A stretch of DNA of 50,599 nt from Pseudomonas sp. KK4 (lineage in GTDB: Bacteria > Pseudomonadota > Gammaproteobacteria > Pseudomonadales > Pseudomonadaceae), in the NCBI RefSeq assembly GCF_001984065.1, contig NZ_LYVP01000036.1, positions 1-50,599 on the forward strand, given 5' to 3'. The position numbers were made by a program, and so were the translations under genes. The notes beneath the pieces are model-generated. The model searched no databases. It saw nothing but the letters and a program-made list of their open reading frames with translations, and was not told the DNA's origin. Shown in pieces: positions 9,537 to 17,377 of the stretch. Position 1 is the first letter of the stretch. Each line of letters opens with the position of its first letter.

Positions 9537-9980
9537 GTGAAAGGCAGATTGATTGGCGCTGCGGTCGTCGCGGCCTGCATAGGTGCCGGGGCTTATGGAT
9601 TAAGCGCCTGGGAAGCCATCAAGGATCGGCGCCAGGACGAGCTGTGCCAGGTTGCGCGCGACCATCTGAAATCGGCGGAAATCGAAGCCCGCGCGATGGT
9701 CGCTGGCCTGTCGGTAGAGGGTTACGCCGAATCGGAAAAAGAAGACGTCGGCAAGCTCATCCACGCGCTGGACACCGCTAACACCAAAGAAGAAGTCGAA
9801 GCCGTCATTTCCGAACACTCTGCGACCGTCGAGGCGAAGGTGGCAGCGACCGATGCCGAAGTGAGGTCCCGCGGCGATCAAACCTTCCTCGGGCAACAGC
9901 TCAAGGAGCAGCGTATTACCGTTGATGTGAAACAGGAGATTCAGCGGGCGGAGAAGGCTGTTGCGGGGGCTTGTGAATGA
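9537..9980 (+). CDS. Membrane-anchored coiled-coil hypothetical protein
   Basis: About 147 aa. I prefer GTG at 9537 (VKGRLIGAAVVAACIG) because the N-terminal hydrophobic helix then starts the protein; a TTG at 9489 is possible. A single membrane segment (about 5-22) is followed by a long charged helical region (RDHLKSAEIEARA, KEEVEAVISEHS). It has two Cys, one just after the membrane segment and one at the C-terminus. This is the last chromosomal gene before the tRNA-Leu remnant. Function unknown. Confidence 0.6.
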   Translation: MKGRLIGAAVVAACIGAGAYGLSAWEAIKDRRQDELCQVARDHLKSAEIEARAMVAGLSVEGYAESEKEDVGKLIHALDTANTKEEVEAVISEHSATVEAKVAATDAEVRSRGDQTFLGQQLKEQRITVDVKQEIQRAEKAVAGACE

Positions 9981-10005
9981 ACCAGGGTTTTCGTCAGGCA
10001 AAAAT

Positions 10006-10039
10006 AAGGGCTTGCATGAGGTATCTCATGCAAGCCCTT
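10006..10039 (-). terminator. Terminator of the interrupted tRNA-Leu gene
   Basis: AAGGGCTTGCATGAG-(4 nt)-CTCATGCAAGCCCTT is a perfect 15-bp stem. Read on the minus strand it is followed by ATTTTTG, a U-tract. It lies 9 bp past the CCA end of the tRNA-Leu remnant, as expected for that tRNA's own rho-independent terminator left on the chromosomal side of attL. Confidence 0.85.
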
Positions 10040-10047
10040 GATATTCA

Positions 10048-10106
10048 TGGTGCCCGAAGCCGGAATCGAACCGGCACGCCCTTACGAGCGGGGGATTTTA
10101 AGTCCC
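10048..10106 (-). other. attL: 3' fragment of tRNA-Leu(TAA)
   Basis: On the minus strand this reads from the anticodon stem-loop (GGGACTTAAAATCCC) through the variable arm and T-arm (GCCGGTTCGATTCCGGC) to the CCA end. Bases right of 10106 do not continue into a D-arm or 5' acceptor strand, so only the 3' 59 nt are present. This is the standard scar of a phage that integrates in a tRNA 3' half. The intact tRNA should be rebuilt at attR, beyond the right edge of the window. Confidence 0.85.
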
Positions 10107-10572
10107 GAGAGGAAATCAATCAGGACGCGCCTTGTGATAGGTTTTCCGGTCCGCAATCAATCTCCAAAGCCTTCCATGCAGACCAATGTTTCCGCATGTC
10201 TTGAAATGATTGCGGCCCAGAAAATCTTGTCCTTTTTGAGTCAGAAAAAGGTTATCAGCAGCTCAACGGAGCGATAACGTTATGCCGATCCTGCATAGCA
10301 CCAGAGCATCCGGCGCCGCAATTTGGGTGTCAAAGCCTGGGATGCCGCATAAAAACCAATCAAGGCCTTTTAAATCAAGGCCTTGAGTCCAGAACCAGCA
10401 TAAAAAACCACCCACTTTTGCGACTCTTCTGAACCCAATAAACATTGGTCAAAACGGTTGCGTTTTGGGGAAGAATTTCCCGCCAACACTCCCTCCTCCG
10501 GTGTCCTGCCGACCGTTAAAAAACCTTCATGCAACTCGGTGCTACGCTGACCTCATAACCGAGGATCCAGTC
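10107..10572. other. Gene-free prophage end next to attL
   Basis: I see no convincing gene here; the open frames lack ribosome sites and cross the tRNA scar. CAAGGCCTT repeats at about 10372-10385 form a small imperfect palindrome. Stretches of A-runs (near 10240 and 10400) could be bent DNA, as expected for integration-protein arm sites, but no specific repeat family could be defined. Confidence 0.5.
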
Positions 10573-10782
10573 ATGCCAAATTCAGATTTGCTGCCTTCCC
10601 TGCTCTTCAAAATCAACGAAAACCAACTCGCCTTGGAAGCCGCCATCATGGAGCTCTCGAACTGGGTCGACGCCAGCGGCTCAGCCGATGTCGCTGACAA
10701 CGTGCGCAGCGCCCTGGTAGCAATCGACCGGAATGAGGAGTTCATCAACATGACGCTCGCGCTCATGATGACTCCGGACTGA
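10573..10782 (+). CDS. Small helical protein with ELSNWVD motif, paralogue of 6237
   Basis: A 69-aa protein with GAGG (10561-10564) before the ATG. It is the first gene inside attL. Its pattern LLFKINENQLALEAAIMELS, NWVD, VRSALVAIDRN matches the chromosomal protein at 6237 over most of its length. Predicted all helical and cytoplasmic. Whether the phage acquired a host gene or both derive from mobile elements is unclear. Confidence 0.68.
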   Translation: MPNSDLLPSLLFKINENQLALEAAIMELSNWVDASGSADVADNVRSALVAIDRNEEFINMTLALMMTPD

Positions 10783-10833
10783 AGCCGAGACTGTTCGTCA
10801 CCAACCTATCACCTAATCGCTCCGCCTCAATTA

Positions 10834-10849
10834 CTGTATATAAAAACAG
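10834..10849 (+). promoter_or_regulatory. LexA (SOS) box
   Basis: CTGTATATAAAAACAG is a full CTGT-N8-ACAG LexA site with the A/T-rich alternating centre of the gammaproteobacterial consensus, flanked by TA and TG. It lies 18 bp before the ATG at 10868 and overlaps the likely -10 region (TATATA). It should repress the 10868-SRAP operon until DNA damage. Confidence 0.85.
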
Positions 10850-10867
10850 TGTTGGTAAGGCGCACCG

Positions 10868-11236
10868 ATGGACTCGCACGAAATAGAAGACACCGACGAC
10901 TGGCTCGGTAGCCCGACACCGCTCGAAACTTGCAGGCATTCGTTGCGTGTGTATGAAAACGAAGTCCAGGAACTGACCCTGCAACTGCGCCAAGCTCGCC
11001 AGAAGATCTACCAACTGGTCGAGATGCACACGGAAGCCGCCAAGGAGCGCGACACGCTCCGGACGCAACTCGCCGCCGCAAAGGCGGAAACGGCCGAAGC
11101 AAACCGGAGAGCGACGGATATTGAGACAAAAACTAATTGGCAGCTCATGGCTCAGAACAAGCACATCAGTGAGCTCGCCGGGAAGCTCGAAAAGGCGACG
11201 GGCAAACACCATCGTACAGATCGCCCCTTGAACTAG
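10868..11236 (+). CDS. Coiled-coil protein in SOS-controlled operon
   Basis: A 122-aa protein. An acidic N-terminus (residues 1-20) is followed by a long heptad-rich helix (about 28-110: LRVYENEVQELTLQLRQARQ, EAAKERDTLRTQLAAAKAE). No membrane or catalytic motif. GGTAAGG lies 8 bp before the ATG. It is the first gene behind the LexA box and is followed 29 bp later by the SRAP gene, so the two are probably co-induced by SOS. Function unknown; a DNA-damage-related scaffold is only a guess. Confidence 0.72.
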   Translation: MDSHEIEDTDDWLGSPTPLETCRHSLRVYENEVQELTLQLRQARQKIYQLVEMHTEAAKERDTLRTQLAAAKAETAEANRRATDIETKTNWQLMAQNKHISELAGKLEKATGKHHRTDRPLN

Positions 11237-11265
11237 GCTTTTTGTTCGGGCTTGAGGATTCATCA

Positions 11266-11973
11266 ATGTGCGGACGACTTTCTCAATACAGCGGCATCCA
11301 CGACTTCGTGGCGGCGCTGAGCATGCCCAATGCCCTGGTCAACACTACCGGTGATCAGGCATTCGATCGCTACAACGCCGCTCCATCGACGCAACTGGCT
11401 CTCTTCCACCAAGAGGGTGAATACCTGCACGCCGACATGGTGCGCTGGGGATGGCGTCCGCATTGGGCCAAGGATCGTGCCGCCCCGATCAATGCCCGGG
11501 TTGAGACAGTCGCCCACGGCCCGTTCTTCCGTGCAATCTGGCCGCACCGGGCAATCATCGCGATCAACAACTGGTTTGAGTGGGTGGACGAAGGCGAACC
11601 GAAAAAGCAGCCCTACCTTATTCGCCATCGAGACCAGTCGCCGATCCTGTGCGCGGCCATCGGCCAATACCCGAATGCAGAGCATGAGCTAGGCGAACAC
11701 GATGGATTCGTGATCATCACTGCCGACAGCGCCGGCGGCATGGTGGACATCCACGACCGGCGCCCCGTGGCGTTATCGCCGGAACTGGCTCGCGAATGGC
11801 TGGATCCGGCAACACCGAAAGAGCGGGCCGAACAAATGGTATTGCTGCAGGGTGAGCCGACGCAGGCATTCGAGTGGTTCAAGGTCGACCGAGCCATTGG
11901 CAATGTTCGAAACCAGGGCCACTTTCTGATACAGCCGGTCGAGGAGCAGCCCCAAGACGGGGAACTTTTCTAA
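11266..11973 (+). CDS. SRAP-domain protein (YedK/HMCES-like abasic-site crosslinker)
   Basis: A 235-aa protein. The start at 11266 gives Met-Cys-Gly-Arg, placing the obligatory Cys at residue 2, where it attacks abasic sites in ssDNA after Met removal. The other active-site residues are in place: Asn76 in NARVET, Glu105 in WFEW, His163 in VDIHDRRPV. An upstream in-frame start (11242) would bury Cys2 and is rejected. The family shields abasic sites through a thiazolidine DNA-protein crosslink. It follows a LexA box and a coiled-coil gene, so here it is directly SOS-linked and phage-borne. Confidence 0.93.
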   Translation: MCGRLSQYSGIHDFVAALSMPNALVNTTGDQAFDRYNAAPSTQLALFHQEGEYLHADMVRWGWRPHWAKDRAAPINARVETVAHGPFFRAIWPHRAIIAINNWFEWVDEGEPKKQPYLIRHRDQSPILCAAIGQYPNAEHELGEHDGFVIITADSAGGMVDIHDRRPVALSPELAREWLDPATPKERAEQMVLLQGEPTQAFEWFKVDRAIGNVRNQGHFLIQPVEEQPQDGELF

Positions 11974-12170
11974 GACGCCAGCGCTTTGAGGCGGTCCTCC
12001 AGCGCTGTTTCGAAGATGATGTAGAGCCGCTCCGCGTCGCCGGCCCTCAATGCTCCGGCCGTTTCCAAGCCCAGCACGAACCCTTCTGCCCGGGCGCCGG
12101 CCTTCACCGCAACAATCATCGAATCAGCGCGCCCGATCTGGGCCAGCAGACGGTCGGCCTCGCGCTTCAT
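11970..12170 (-). CDS. Small helical hypothetical protein
   Basis: A 66-aa protein. GGAG lies 5 bp before the ATG at 12170; ATG 12203 and TTG 12224 are in-frame alternatives with worse ribosome sites. Ala/Leu-rich helical sequence (KREADRLLAQIGRAD, LRAGDAERLYIIFETAL). Its 3' end overlaps the SRAP stop on the opposite strand by 4 bp. Function unknown. Confidence 0.55.
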   Translation of the reverse strand: MKREADRLLAQIGRADSMIVAVKAGARAEGFVLGLETAGALRAGDAERLYIIFETALEDRLKALAS

Positions 12171-12208
12171 CTTGTCTCCGAGCACTACATTATCCAAAGC
12201 CATTACCT

Positions 12209-12400
12209 TCAGTGCGACATCCAATACATGACCAGTAACACCGCAGAAACCCAGACAATAGTCATGAGGATTGAAAGTCCCGCCAGTTGCTTGTCCATGT
12301 GCGGCTGTCTATCAAATCGGTGAATGGTGATGATGAGCCAACCTGTCACCACCGGCAAGAATAGCCTCAGGCCATCACTGGGAACGCGGATAACGCTCAT
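12209..12400 (-). CDS. Small two-span membrane protein
   Basis: About 63 aa, with hydrophobic segments at about 12-26 (LRLFLPVVTGWLIITI) and 46-60 (LAGLSILMTIVWVSAVLLVM) joined by a basic loop. The start is uncertain because no strong ribosome site is seen; ATG 12400 is the best compromise. Its stop lies close to possible starts of the next minus-strand gene, suggesting coupling. Could be a phage exclusion or lysis-related membrane peptide; nothing proves it. Confidence 0.45.
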   Translation of the reverse strand: MSVIRVPSDGLRLFLPVVTGWLIITIHRFDRQPHMDKQLAGLSILMTIVWVSAVLLVMYWMSH

Positions 12401-12498
12401 CCCAAGCCGACGCTCAACATCTAATGAGAACGGCCGATAGCACTGGAATGCCTCATATTCGAGGCTTAACCCGATTGAGCGCGACAAAGGCAAAGCTG

Positions 12499-12762
12499 AT
12501 GAACAATATTTACCTTCTCATTGAGCATGGACAGGACCAAGGCGAAGTGTACGTCCTCGGATGGTTCGACGACGAAAAGACAGCAAAAGATGTGGCGGAG
12601 GAAAAGGAGTGGGAGGAGTATCGCGCCAGCATGAAAGCTTCTCACTCTTGGTCTAATCACAAGCCGTTGGCGCCAGATCAAACTAAATACCGTCGCTTTT
12701 GGATCAAAGAGATTTCTAAGTTTGATCGCGTGCCAGTTCCCAGGTCTTCGGCTGTTCATTGA
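12499..12762 (+). CDS. Hypothetical protein (YLLIEHGQDQGEVYVLGWF)
   Basis: An 87-aa protein, with AAAGG at 12486 ahead of the ATG. The N-terminus looks like a small beta-sheet domain; the middle is very charged (DEKTAKDVAEEKEWEEYRA). No family recognised. It is the last plus-strand gene before the convergent late operon, and a hairpin separates the two. Confidence 0.6.
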   Translation: MNNIYLLIEHGQDQGEVYVLGWFDDEKTAKDVAEEKEWEEYRASMKASHSWSNHKPLAPDQTKYRRFWIKEISKFDRVPVPRSSAVH

Positions 12763-12784
12763 TCCTGTTTACCGCTGGTGCTCC

Positions 12785-12802
12785 AAAACAGAAAGCTGTT
12801 TT
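12785..12802. terminator. Bidirectional terminator between convergent operons
   Basis: AAAACAG-AAAG-CTGTTTT lies between the plus-strand gene ending at 12762 and the end of the minus-strand late operon. A/T pairs flank a short stem on both sides, giving U-runs in both directions. Confidence 0.55.
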
Positions 12803-13313
12803 AGGGGCGCGTACCGATCTCGCGCACGTAGGCCTGGCAGGCAGCCAGCGCAATCAGTCCCCGATCACCTTCATCGGTGATGGCAACAATTCGTTGAGAA
12901 TGCGCTGGGTCAAGTTCGGCTCGTATGGCTCCATGAACCACGCCGCCGGTGCCGGCGGTTGCAGGCACTGAACAGCCACCGGCTGAACCCTGGGCGAGGA
13001 CGACTGACAGCCGCAGATCAGAAGTGGCAAGGCGATCGCGCAACAGAGCCTGATCTTTTTGGGCATTGGTCAATTTCTCGGAATGGTTTTTGTCGCTGGC
13101 TGCCAGTCGCTGCTCGAGCGCGAGGCGCTTATCCTGCTCGGCCTTCTGCGCTGCGGCGCCGACCATGGCTAGTTGGTTGAGGGTGTCGGTGTGGGAGCGG
13201 GCCTGCTCGGCCAGTTGCGCGGTGTAGCGCCAGTCCTGGAACTGCCAGGCACTGGCGGCGCCCAGCAGGACCAGCGCCAGCGTGCCGACAAACTTCCACG
13301 GAACGGCAATCAC
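12801..13313 (-). CDS. Rz-like inner-membrane spanin
   Basis: A 170-aa i-spanin. The N-terminal membrane anchor (about 8-24, FVGTLALVLLGAASAW) is followed by a periplasmic coiled coil (about 30-100, AQLAEQARSHTDTLNQLA, DKNHSEKLTNAQKDQALL). The GTG start overlaps the endolysin stop (GTGA). With Rz1 it fuses inner and outer membranes in the last step of lysis. The Rz1 gene is nested in another frame. Confidence 0.88.
   Translation of the reverse strand: MIAVPWKFVGTLALVLLGAASAWQFQDWRYTAQLAEQARSHTDTLNQLAMVGAAAQKAEQDKRLALEQRLAASDKNHSEKLTNAQKDQALLRDRLATSDLRLSVVLAQGSAGGCSVPATAGTGGVVHGAIRAELDPAHSQRIVAITDEGDRGLIALAACQAYVREIGTRP
12854..13066 (-). CDS. Rz1-like outer-membrane lipoprotein spanin, nested in Rz
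   Basis: A 70-aa o-spanin entirely inside the Rz gene in a different frame. It has a lipoprotein signal with lipobox LICGC (Cys20) and a Pro-containing short mature chain (QPPAPAAWFMEPYEPN), both hallmarks of Rz1. Full nesting is the lambda arrangement. A weak ribosome site is expected. Confidence 0.85.
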   Translation of the reverse strand: MPKKIRLCCAIALPLLICGCQSSSPRVQPVAVQCLQPPAPAAWFMEPYEPNLTQRILNELLPSPMKVIGD

Positions 13314-13843
13314 ACTAGCACCTTCCGCGCACGCGCCCAGATCTCGAGGCGATCCTGCAGCCCATTCAAACCGCCATTGATGCGCCGGGTAATGGTGTTG
13401 AACTGATCCCGATCGGCCAAGTCATTCAGCCCCTTCTGCTTCCAGAACCACGCCGCTGACATCGCGGCATGCTGCGGCAATTCCAGCAGCTCGGGGTGAT
13501 TGATCAGGTCCAGGCCCAACGCCTCGCCGCATTTGGCGTAGTTCGCCCGGCCGGTGATCTGGATCAGGCCGCGCCCGCAATACTTCCGGCCGTCCCCCGG
13601 AACGGTGTTGCCCAGGTCTTCGCGGCCTTCGTACCCATGCTGCGCAGCGGTCGGGCCCCAAATCTCACGAACCCACTGAAACTGGCCGGACTCATGGCCG
13701 ATCTGCGCAATGAACGCTGCAGCGCGTTTGATCCCGACTATCTGGTACCGCTGCATCGCCGTGTTCAGGAGAGGAACAAAAACGCCGGCGTTGGCGCCGG
13801 CGTTTGGGAGCATCTGCAGCAGTTGCTGCGCGGTAATGGGCAT
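13310..13843 (-). CDS. Endolysin, glycoside hydrolase family 19
   Basis: A 177-aa chitinase-like lysozyme that cuts peptidoglycan. The catalytic Glu is in HESGQF (E51), with a second acidic residue at E60. The GH19 segment YCGRGLIQITGRANY (88-102) and INHPELL are clear. There is no signal peptide, so it needs a holin. GGAG precedes the ATG. It is followed by Rz/Rz1 with overlap, while the holin candidates lie about 26 kb away at the start of the same operon. Confidence 0.93.
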   Translation of the reverse strand: MPITAQQLLQMLPNAGANAGVFVPLLNTAMQRYQIVGIKRAAAFIAQIGHESGQFQWVREIWGPTAAQHGYEGREDLGNTVPGDGRKYCGRGLIQITGRANYAKCGEALGLDLINHPELLELPQHAAMSAAWFWKQKGLNDLADRDQFNTITRRINGGLNGLQDRLEIWARARKVLV

Positions 13844-14063
13844 AACTTGTTCTCCAATCAGAACCGTTCAATTTTTTAAAAAAACCATAGCAATTCGATA
13901 CTGCATCACCCATTCAAATTGCAACTTCGAATCAACAACGAACCAACTGTAACAACTACGAAACAGCAGAACCCATACATTAGGTAATTTAATTTATTTC
14001 CAATTAATATTACGAAACACGGATAACCGGCTATGTTAAACCATAGATAACAGGAGCAACACA

Positions 14064-14705
14064 ATGAAAAAACTTCATATCACTTTCACAACAATTTTTT
14101 CTCTGCTCATACTCCCACTTACGGCCCATGCTGCATATCCACGAAATTTGTTTGTAGTAACTCCGCTTCATTATGATGCTGTGCGTGCCCCGCATGGATT
14201 AGATTGGTATCTTCAATCTAGGGAGGCAACTGCGATAATCGCTTCAATATCCGGTGCCATGGGCGTGAATCCTGCCTACGTAACTCTCGGAACCCAAACT
14301 GCGACGGCCGCACCGGTGGGTGAGGAAACAAATTATGTAGTGCCCGTAGAGCCCGGATATGCTTATTGCGCGACCCGACTCAAAGTAACATCCATTGTCC
14401 CAGCAGATGGAGATAGGGCCTCGACAATTAACGCAGCTGTAAATCCAACCGAATTACAAATGACGACCTGGACCCCAGTCCGACATCTAGGCGAGGGTAA
14501 TTCTTGGGCAGAGGGTGACATTCAGGTTTACGGAATAAAACCCGAGTACCTTGATGAATTCGTTAACAAAGGAGTATGCAGGAGAGTAACGACTCAAGTT
14601 GCGATTATAAGCTGTAGAGGACGATCGGGATGTGGCGAAGGAGTAACACATGGAGACCCCTTGGGCGCTGGGCCTACCACTCCAGATTTATCATCAGGCT
14701 TTTAA
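14064..14705 (+). CDS. Exported accessory (moron) protein
   Basis: A 213-aa protein with a clear Sec signal peptide (1-23, cleavage AHA/AY) and AGGAG 8 bp ahead of the ATG. The mature protein has four Cys and no membrane span; it contains GYAYCATRLKVTSIVPADGD and ends GPTTPDLSSGF. It is oriented against the surrounding late genes, is A/T-richer than they are, and has its own A/T-rich upstream region (13844-14063). This is typical of a lysogenic-conversion cargo gene. No family recognised. Confidence 0.75.
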   Translation: MKKLHITFTTIFSLLILPLTAHAAYPRNLFVVTPLHYDAVRAPHGLDWYLQSREATAIIASISGAMGVNPAYVTLGTQTATAAPVGEETNYVVPVEPGYAYCATRLKVTSIVPADGDRASTINAAVNPTELQMTTWTPVRHLGEGNSWAEGDIQVYGIKPEYLDEFVNKGVCRRVTTQVAIISCRGRSGCGEGVTHGDPLGAGPTTPDLSSGF

Positions 14706-14769
14706 AATAAACTAAAATTAACTATATCCATCGCACGTAGTGACCCGTCATCGATCACGCGATGCCCGA

Positions 14770-15144
14770 TTAATCGGTTTTAATATCGAACGCGGGTGGT
14801 GACTCAGGGTCAGCCACGATTACGGGCACGGACGGCTCGACTGGCCACACAGGCGTGCCGTACCAGGTCGGCTGGCTCGTCACCTTGCCTAGCGAGAACT
14901 TGTAGGTCTTCCAGGCCTTCACGCTGAGGAGCAAAGCAGCCTGCTCAGCCTCGTCTTCTTCCGTAGCCTCGCCTACCTCGATGCCGAATCCGATGGTGTT
15001 TATACGTTCCTGGATGCGGGCGATCTGCGCCAGTGCGCTGGTGTTCCTGGAGGACAGCTCAGCTTTTGCACTCGCGAGCTGAGCGGCTTGAGCTGCAGAG
15101 TCTTTCATGGCCTTGGTAATTAGTTGGGACCAATCGATATTCAT
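14770..15144 (-). CDS. Putative tail fibre assembly protein
   Basis: A 124-aa protein. The N-terminal helix (MNIDWSQLITKAMKDSAAQA) is followed by a long heptad-like region and a C-terminal WKTYKFSLGKV..W pattern, as in phage tail fibre assembly chaperones (residue change R to K in the usual WxxYR). It is the last of the tail genes and overlaps the upstream gene by 4 bp. Confidence 0.65.
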   Translation of the reverse strand: MNIDWSQLITKAMKDSAAQAAQLASAKAELSSRNTSALAQIARIQERINTIGFGIEVGEATEEDEAEQAALLLSVKAWKTYKFSLGKVTSQPTWYGTPVWPVEPSVPVIVADPESPPAFDIKTD

Positions 15145-15476
15145 TCAACACCCTCGGGATCTGTTTCAACTTCAAGCTCTGGTAGCGGGCCGGGAAATAC
15201 AACAAGACCCTCTGGAACGTTTTCCAGCGGCACCGGGAATGCCTGCTCAGGACTATAATTAAACGGGTTTGGCAATATCAGAGTTAAGACAAGCTCGCCG
15301 TCGATCCGATCAACCTTATCGAAAAACCACTCCGAGGCGATGGCTGATGCAGGCAGTGTGTCGCCATTACCAATCGGCGAGAAGTCGAAATCCTCACCGT
15401 TTACGGTCAGGACGTCACCGGTTTTGATAACTTCAAGAGTGTCATCCCGACGCTGCGGGGATAGATTGATGCGCAT
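15141..15476 (-). CDS. Tail-associated hypothetical protein
   Basis: A 111-aa protein. The start MRINLSPQRRDD at 15476 overlaps the stop of the fibre gene (TGATG), so upstream in-frame starts are rejected. It is acidic, with a beta-like middle part (VIKTGDVLTVNGEDFDFSPI) and a C-terminus ending ELEVETDPEGVE. Similar small proteins accompany tail fibres in Pseudomonas siphoviruses. Role unknown, possibly a fibre chaperone. Confidence 0.65.
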   Translation of the reverse strand: MRINLSPQRRDDTLEVIKTGDVLTVNGEDFDFSPIGNGDTLPASAIASEWFFDKVDRIDGELVLTLILPNPFNYSPEQAFPVPLENVPEGLVVFPGPLPELEVETDPEGVE

Positions 15477-16693
15477 CAGAACCACCTTCCTACTGCAATG
15501 ACGCTTATTGTCGAGGCGCTTCCGTTTGATGCGCCGAAGCACACCGCCCAGTTGCCCCACGTTGTAGTTGTTGAAAAAGTTGCTTGCGTTGCCCACCCTT
15601 GTCCCGAGGCATTGTATAGCCCGCTAGCAACTACCCACGGCGCCGCCGCGAAGGAAATCGGGAAACTCCCGGAGGCTGGCGTAGAAATAAAGATCGAACC
15701 TTGAGTTGTGGCGGTTCCTCCGCTAATTAGATTTCCTGCACAGATTTGCAATCCATTTGCGAATCGCCAGTAGGACCCATTAGCATTAGACCCGGACTCC
15801 ATCAATGCACCAGTAGGGACGCCCGCCGTTTGACCTACGGTGCCGACGACATTGGACTTCTTGTATGCATCGGTCAGTCCTAGCGCGGCCAACAGAGCTG
15901 AGAGCGAGGTAACGCCGGTGCCGCCCTGGGCAACGCTTAGAAATGTCTGCCCGGTCGGGTACAGACAGAAGTAGTCATCCGGCGCCCAGACCCCTGCGCT
16001 TTTGCGACGCAGCGCGACCATCGAAGCCGTGCGGTTTACGATGATTTGACTTTGATGATTCGCGGTCCAGGTCATCGCAATACCGCTTGAACCAGCAGCG
16101 AACGGCACAGTGGTGCTACCCAATGCCCAGGGGATGTTCGAGGCGCCTGTATTGATCCCGAATTTCTGGCTGACCGCGATCGCGTTCAAGTCGGCAGGAT
16201 TATCGGATGACAGAGCACCCCAGCCCCATGCGCCGTTGATCATTGCCCGGCCTGCCGTCGCATCGATGACGCTGGTCTGTATCTCCACCACGGCCGCAGA
16301 GCCAAGTCCAAAAGCAGCGCGAGCATCAGCCTGATTCGCAGCACCGGTGCCGCCTTTGGTAATGGGCAAGATGTCGTAGTTGCCGGTTGTGCCAAGGGCG
16401 GCCAACTTGGGGCCATAGGCATTGACCAATGCACGCAACGCATCGGCGGAATCCTTGACGTAGCCCTGCATTGGCGCAAGGGCATAAGCACCTGCTGCGT
16501 TGGTTGCACCCTTGTACGCCGGCGAGATCGACATTGCAGTGTCGCTGGCAATGTTGGTGACCTCATACCAACCGCCGTCCGGCCCACGAAACGCATCGCC
16601 CACCCGACCATTGGAAAGGAAGGCAGTACCCGTGCCGATCACGGCGTTGGAATTCAAGGTGACAGAGACCGTTCCTGATTTGTACCAGGGCAT
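15476..16693 (-). CDS. Tail fibre protein
   Basis: A 405-aa protein. The N-terminal domain (WYKSGTVSVTLNSNAVIGTG) is the usual phage fibre N-domain. Repeated ITKGGTGAANQADARAAFGL and VAQGGTGVTSLSALLAALGL units (about 112-131 and 255-274) are trimeric fibre linkers. The C-terminal third (GNLISGG, SVIAVGRWF) is a beta-rich receptor-binding tip. It probably binds host surface polysaccharide. Confidence 0.85.
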   Translation of the reverse strand: MPWYKSGTVSVTLNSNAVIGTGTAFLSNGRVGDAFRGPDGGWYEVTNIASDTAMSISPAYKGATNAAGAYALAPMQGYVKDSADALRALVNAYGPKLAALGTTGNYDILPITKGGTGAANQADARAAFGLGSAAVVEIQTSVIDATAGRAMINGAWGWGALSSDNPADLNAIAVSQKFGINTGASNIPWALGSTTVPFAAGSSGIAMTWTANHQSQIIVNRTASMVALRRKSAGVWAPDDYFCLYPTGQTFLSVAQGGTGVTSLSALLAALGLTDAYKKSNVVGTVGQTAGVPTGALMESGSNANGSYWRFANGLQICAGNLISGGTATTQGSIFISTPASGSFPISFAAAPWVVASGLYNASGQGWATQATFSTTTTWGNWAVCFGASNGSASTISVIAVGRWF

Positions 16694-16717
16694 TGGTTAT
16701 CTCCAAAAAAGTAAAGC

Positions 16718-17377
16718 TCAGGCCAGTAATTTGGCGCAAAGAAATGGCCGGTGACCTTGGTCGGTCCAGGCGTTTGTCGCGAGGCTGTACATCCTGATTT
16801 GGCCATTGGCGTAATCCACGCCCAGGGCGCAGCCACCACCAGAGGAGGCGTTATGGCAGTTCATGGCGAACGGATTGAGCGAGATATATTCGCCGGCGCC
16901 GAGCAGCTTGTTTATCGCCCAGATATAGCGTCGCCCGACGGTAAGCACCTCATCACCGAGATAAACCCAGTTGCCAGCGGCGTAGGTCACGACAACCGCC
17001 GGGGCACCGCTGTCGTAAACCAGGGCGCCGGTCGGCCCCCACAAACGCATGCCGTATGCGGCGGTGCCCATCGAAGCCCAGGCTGCGACCAAATACTGCC
17101 CGCTCAGCGAGGCAGTAACGACTGAAGCCTTCATCGAGAAGCCGGTCCAGTTCCCGGGGCCGCCGGTGAACCATACAGAGATCGGAACCTGCATCACTCC
17201 GGCATCCGGTCGTATGAACACAATCGGCGGATCCTGGCTGGTTATGGGCCTGGCGAAAACCCCTGACGCATCCGTGGTGCCGGCGTAGCTCCCTCTAGTC
17301 AGCATACATAACCGAGGTAACTCGGAGTCAATCTGAACAAAGGAGCTGTCGTTGATGCTCTGAAAGCCATAGCTCAT
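16718..17377 (-). CDS. Tail fibre/tip accessory protein
   Basis: A 219-aa protein starting MSYGFQSIND at 17377, where ATGA overlaps the upstream stop; longer upstream frames are rejected. Beta-rich and Gly/Ala-rich (SVWFTGGPGNWTGFSMKA, WVYLGDEVLTVGRRYIWA). It contains no catalytic signature. Position between J and the fibre suggests a baseplate or fibre-connecting protein. Confidence 0.7.
   Translation of the reverse strand: MSYGFQSINDSSFVQIDSELPRLCMLTRGSYAGTTDASGVFARPITSQDPPIVFIRPDAGVMQVPISVWFTGGPGNWTGFSMKASVVTASLSGQYLVAAWASMGTAAYGMRLWGPTGALVYDSGAPAVVVTYAAGNWVYLGDEVLTVGRRYIWAINKLLGAGEYISLNPFAMNCHNASSGGGCALGVDYANGQIRMYSLATNAWTDQGHRPFLCAKLLA

Noticed and set aside
9977..10277. Open frames over the tRNA-Leu remnant (VPEAGIEPARPYERG type)
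   Set aside because: This sequence is the familiar translation of a tRNA 3' half and is a known false gene type.
10263..10445. 60-codon minus-strand frame near attL
   Set aside because: No ribosome site, Trp/Phe-rich odd composition, and located in the A-rich attachment region.
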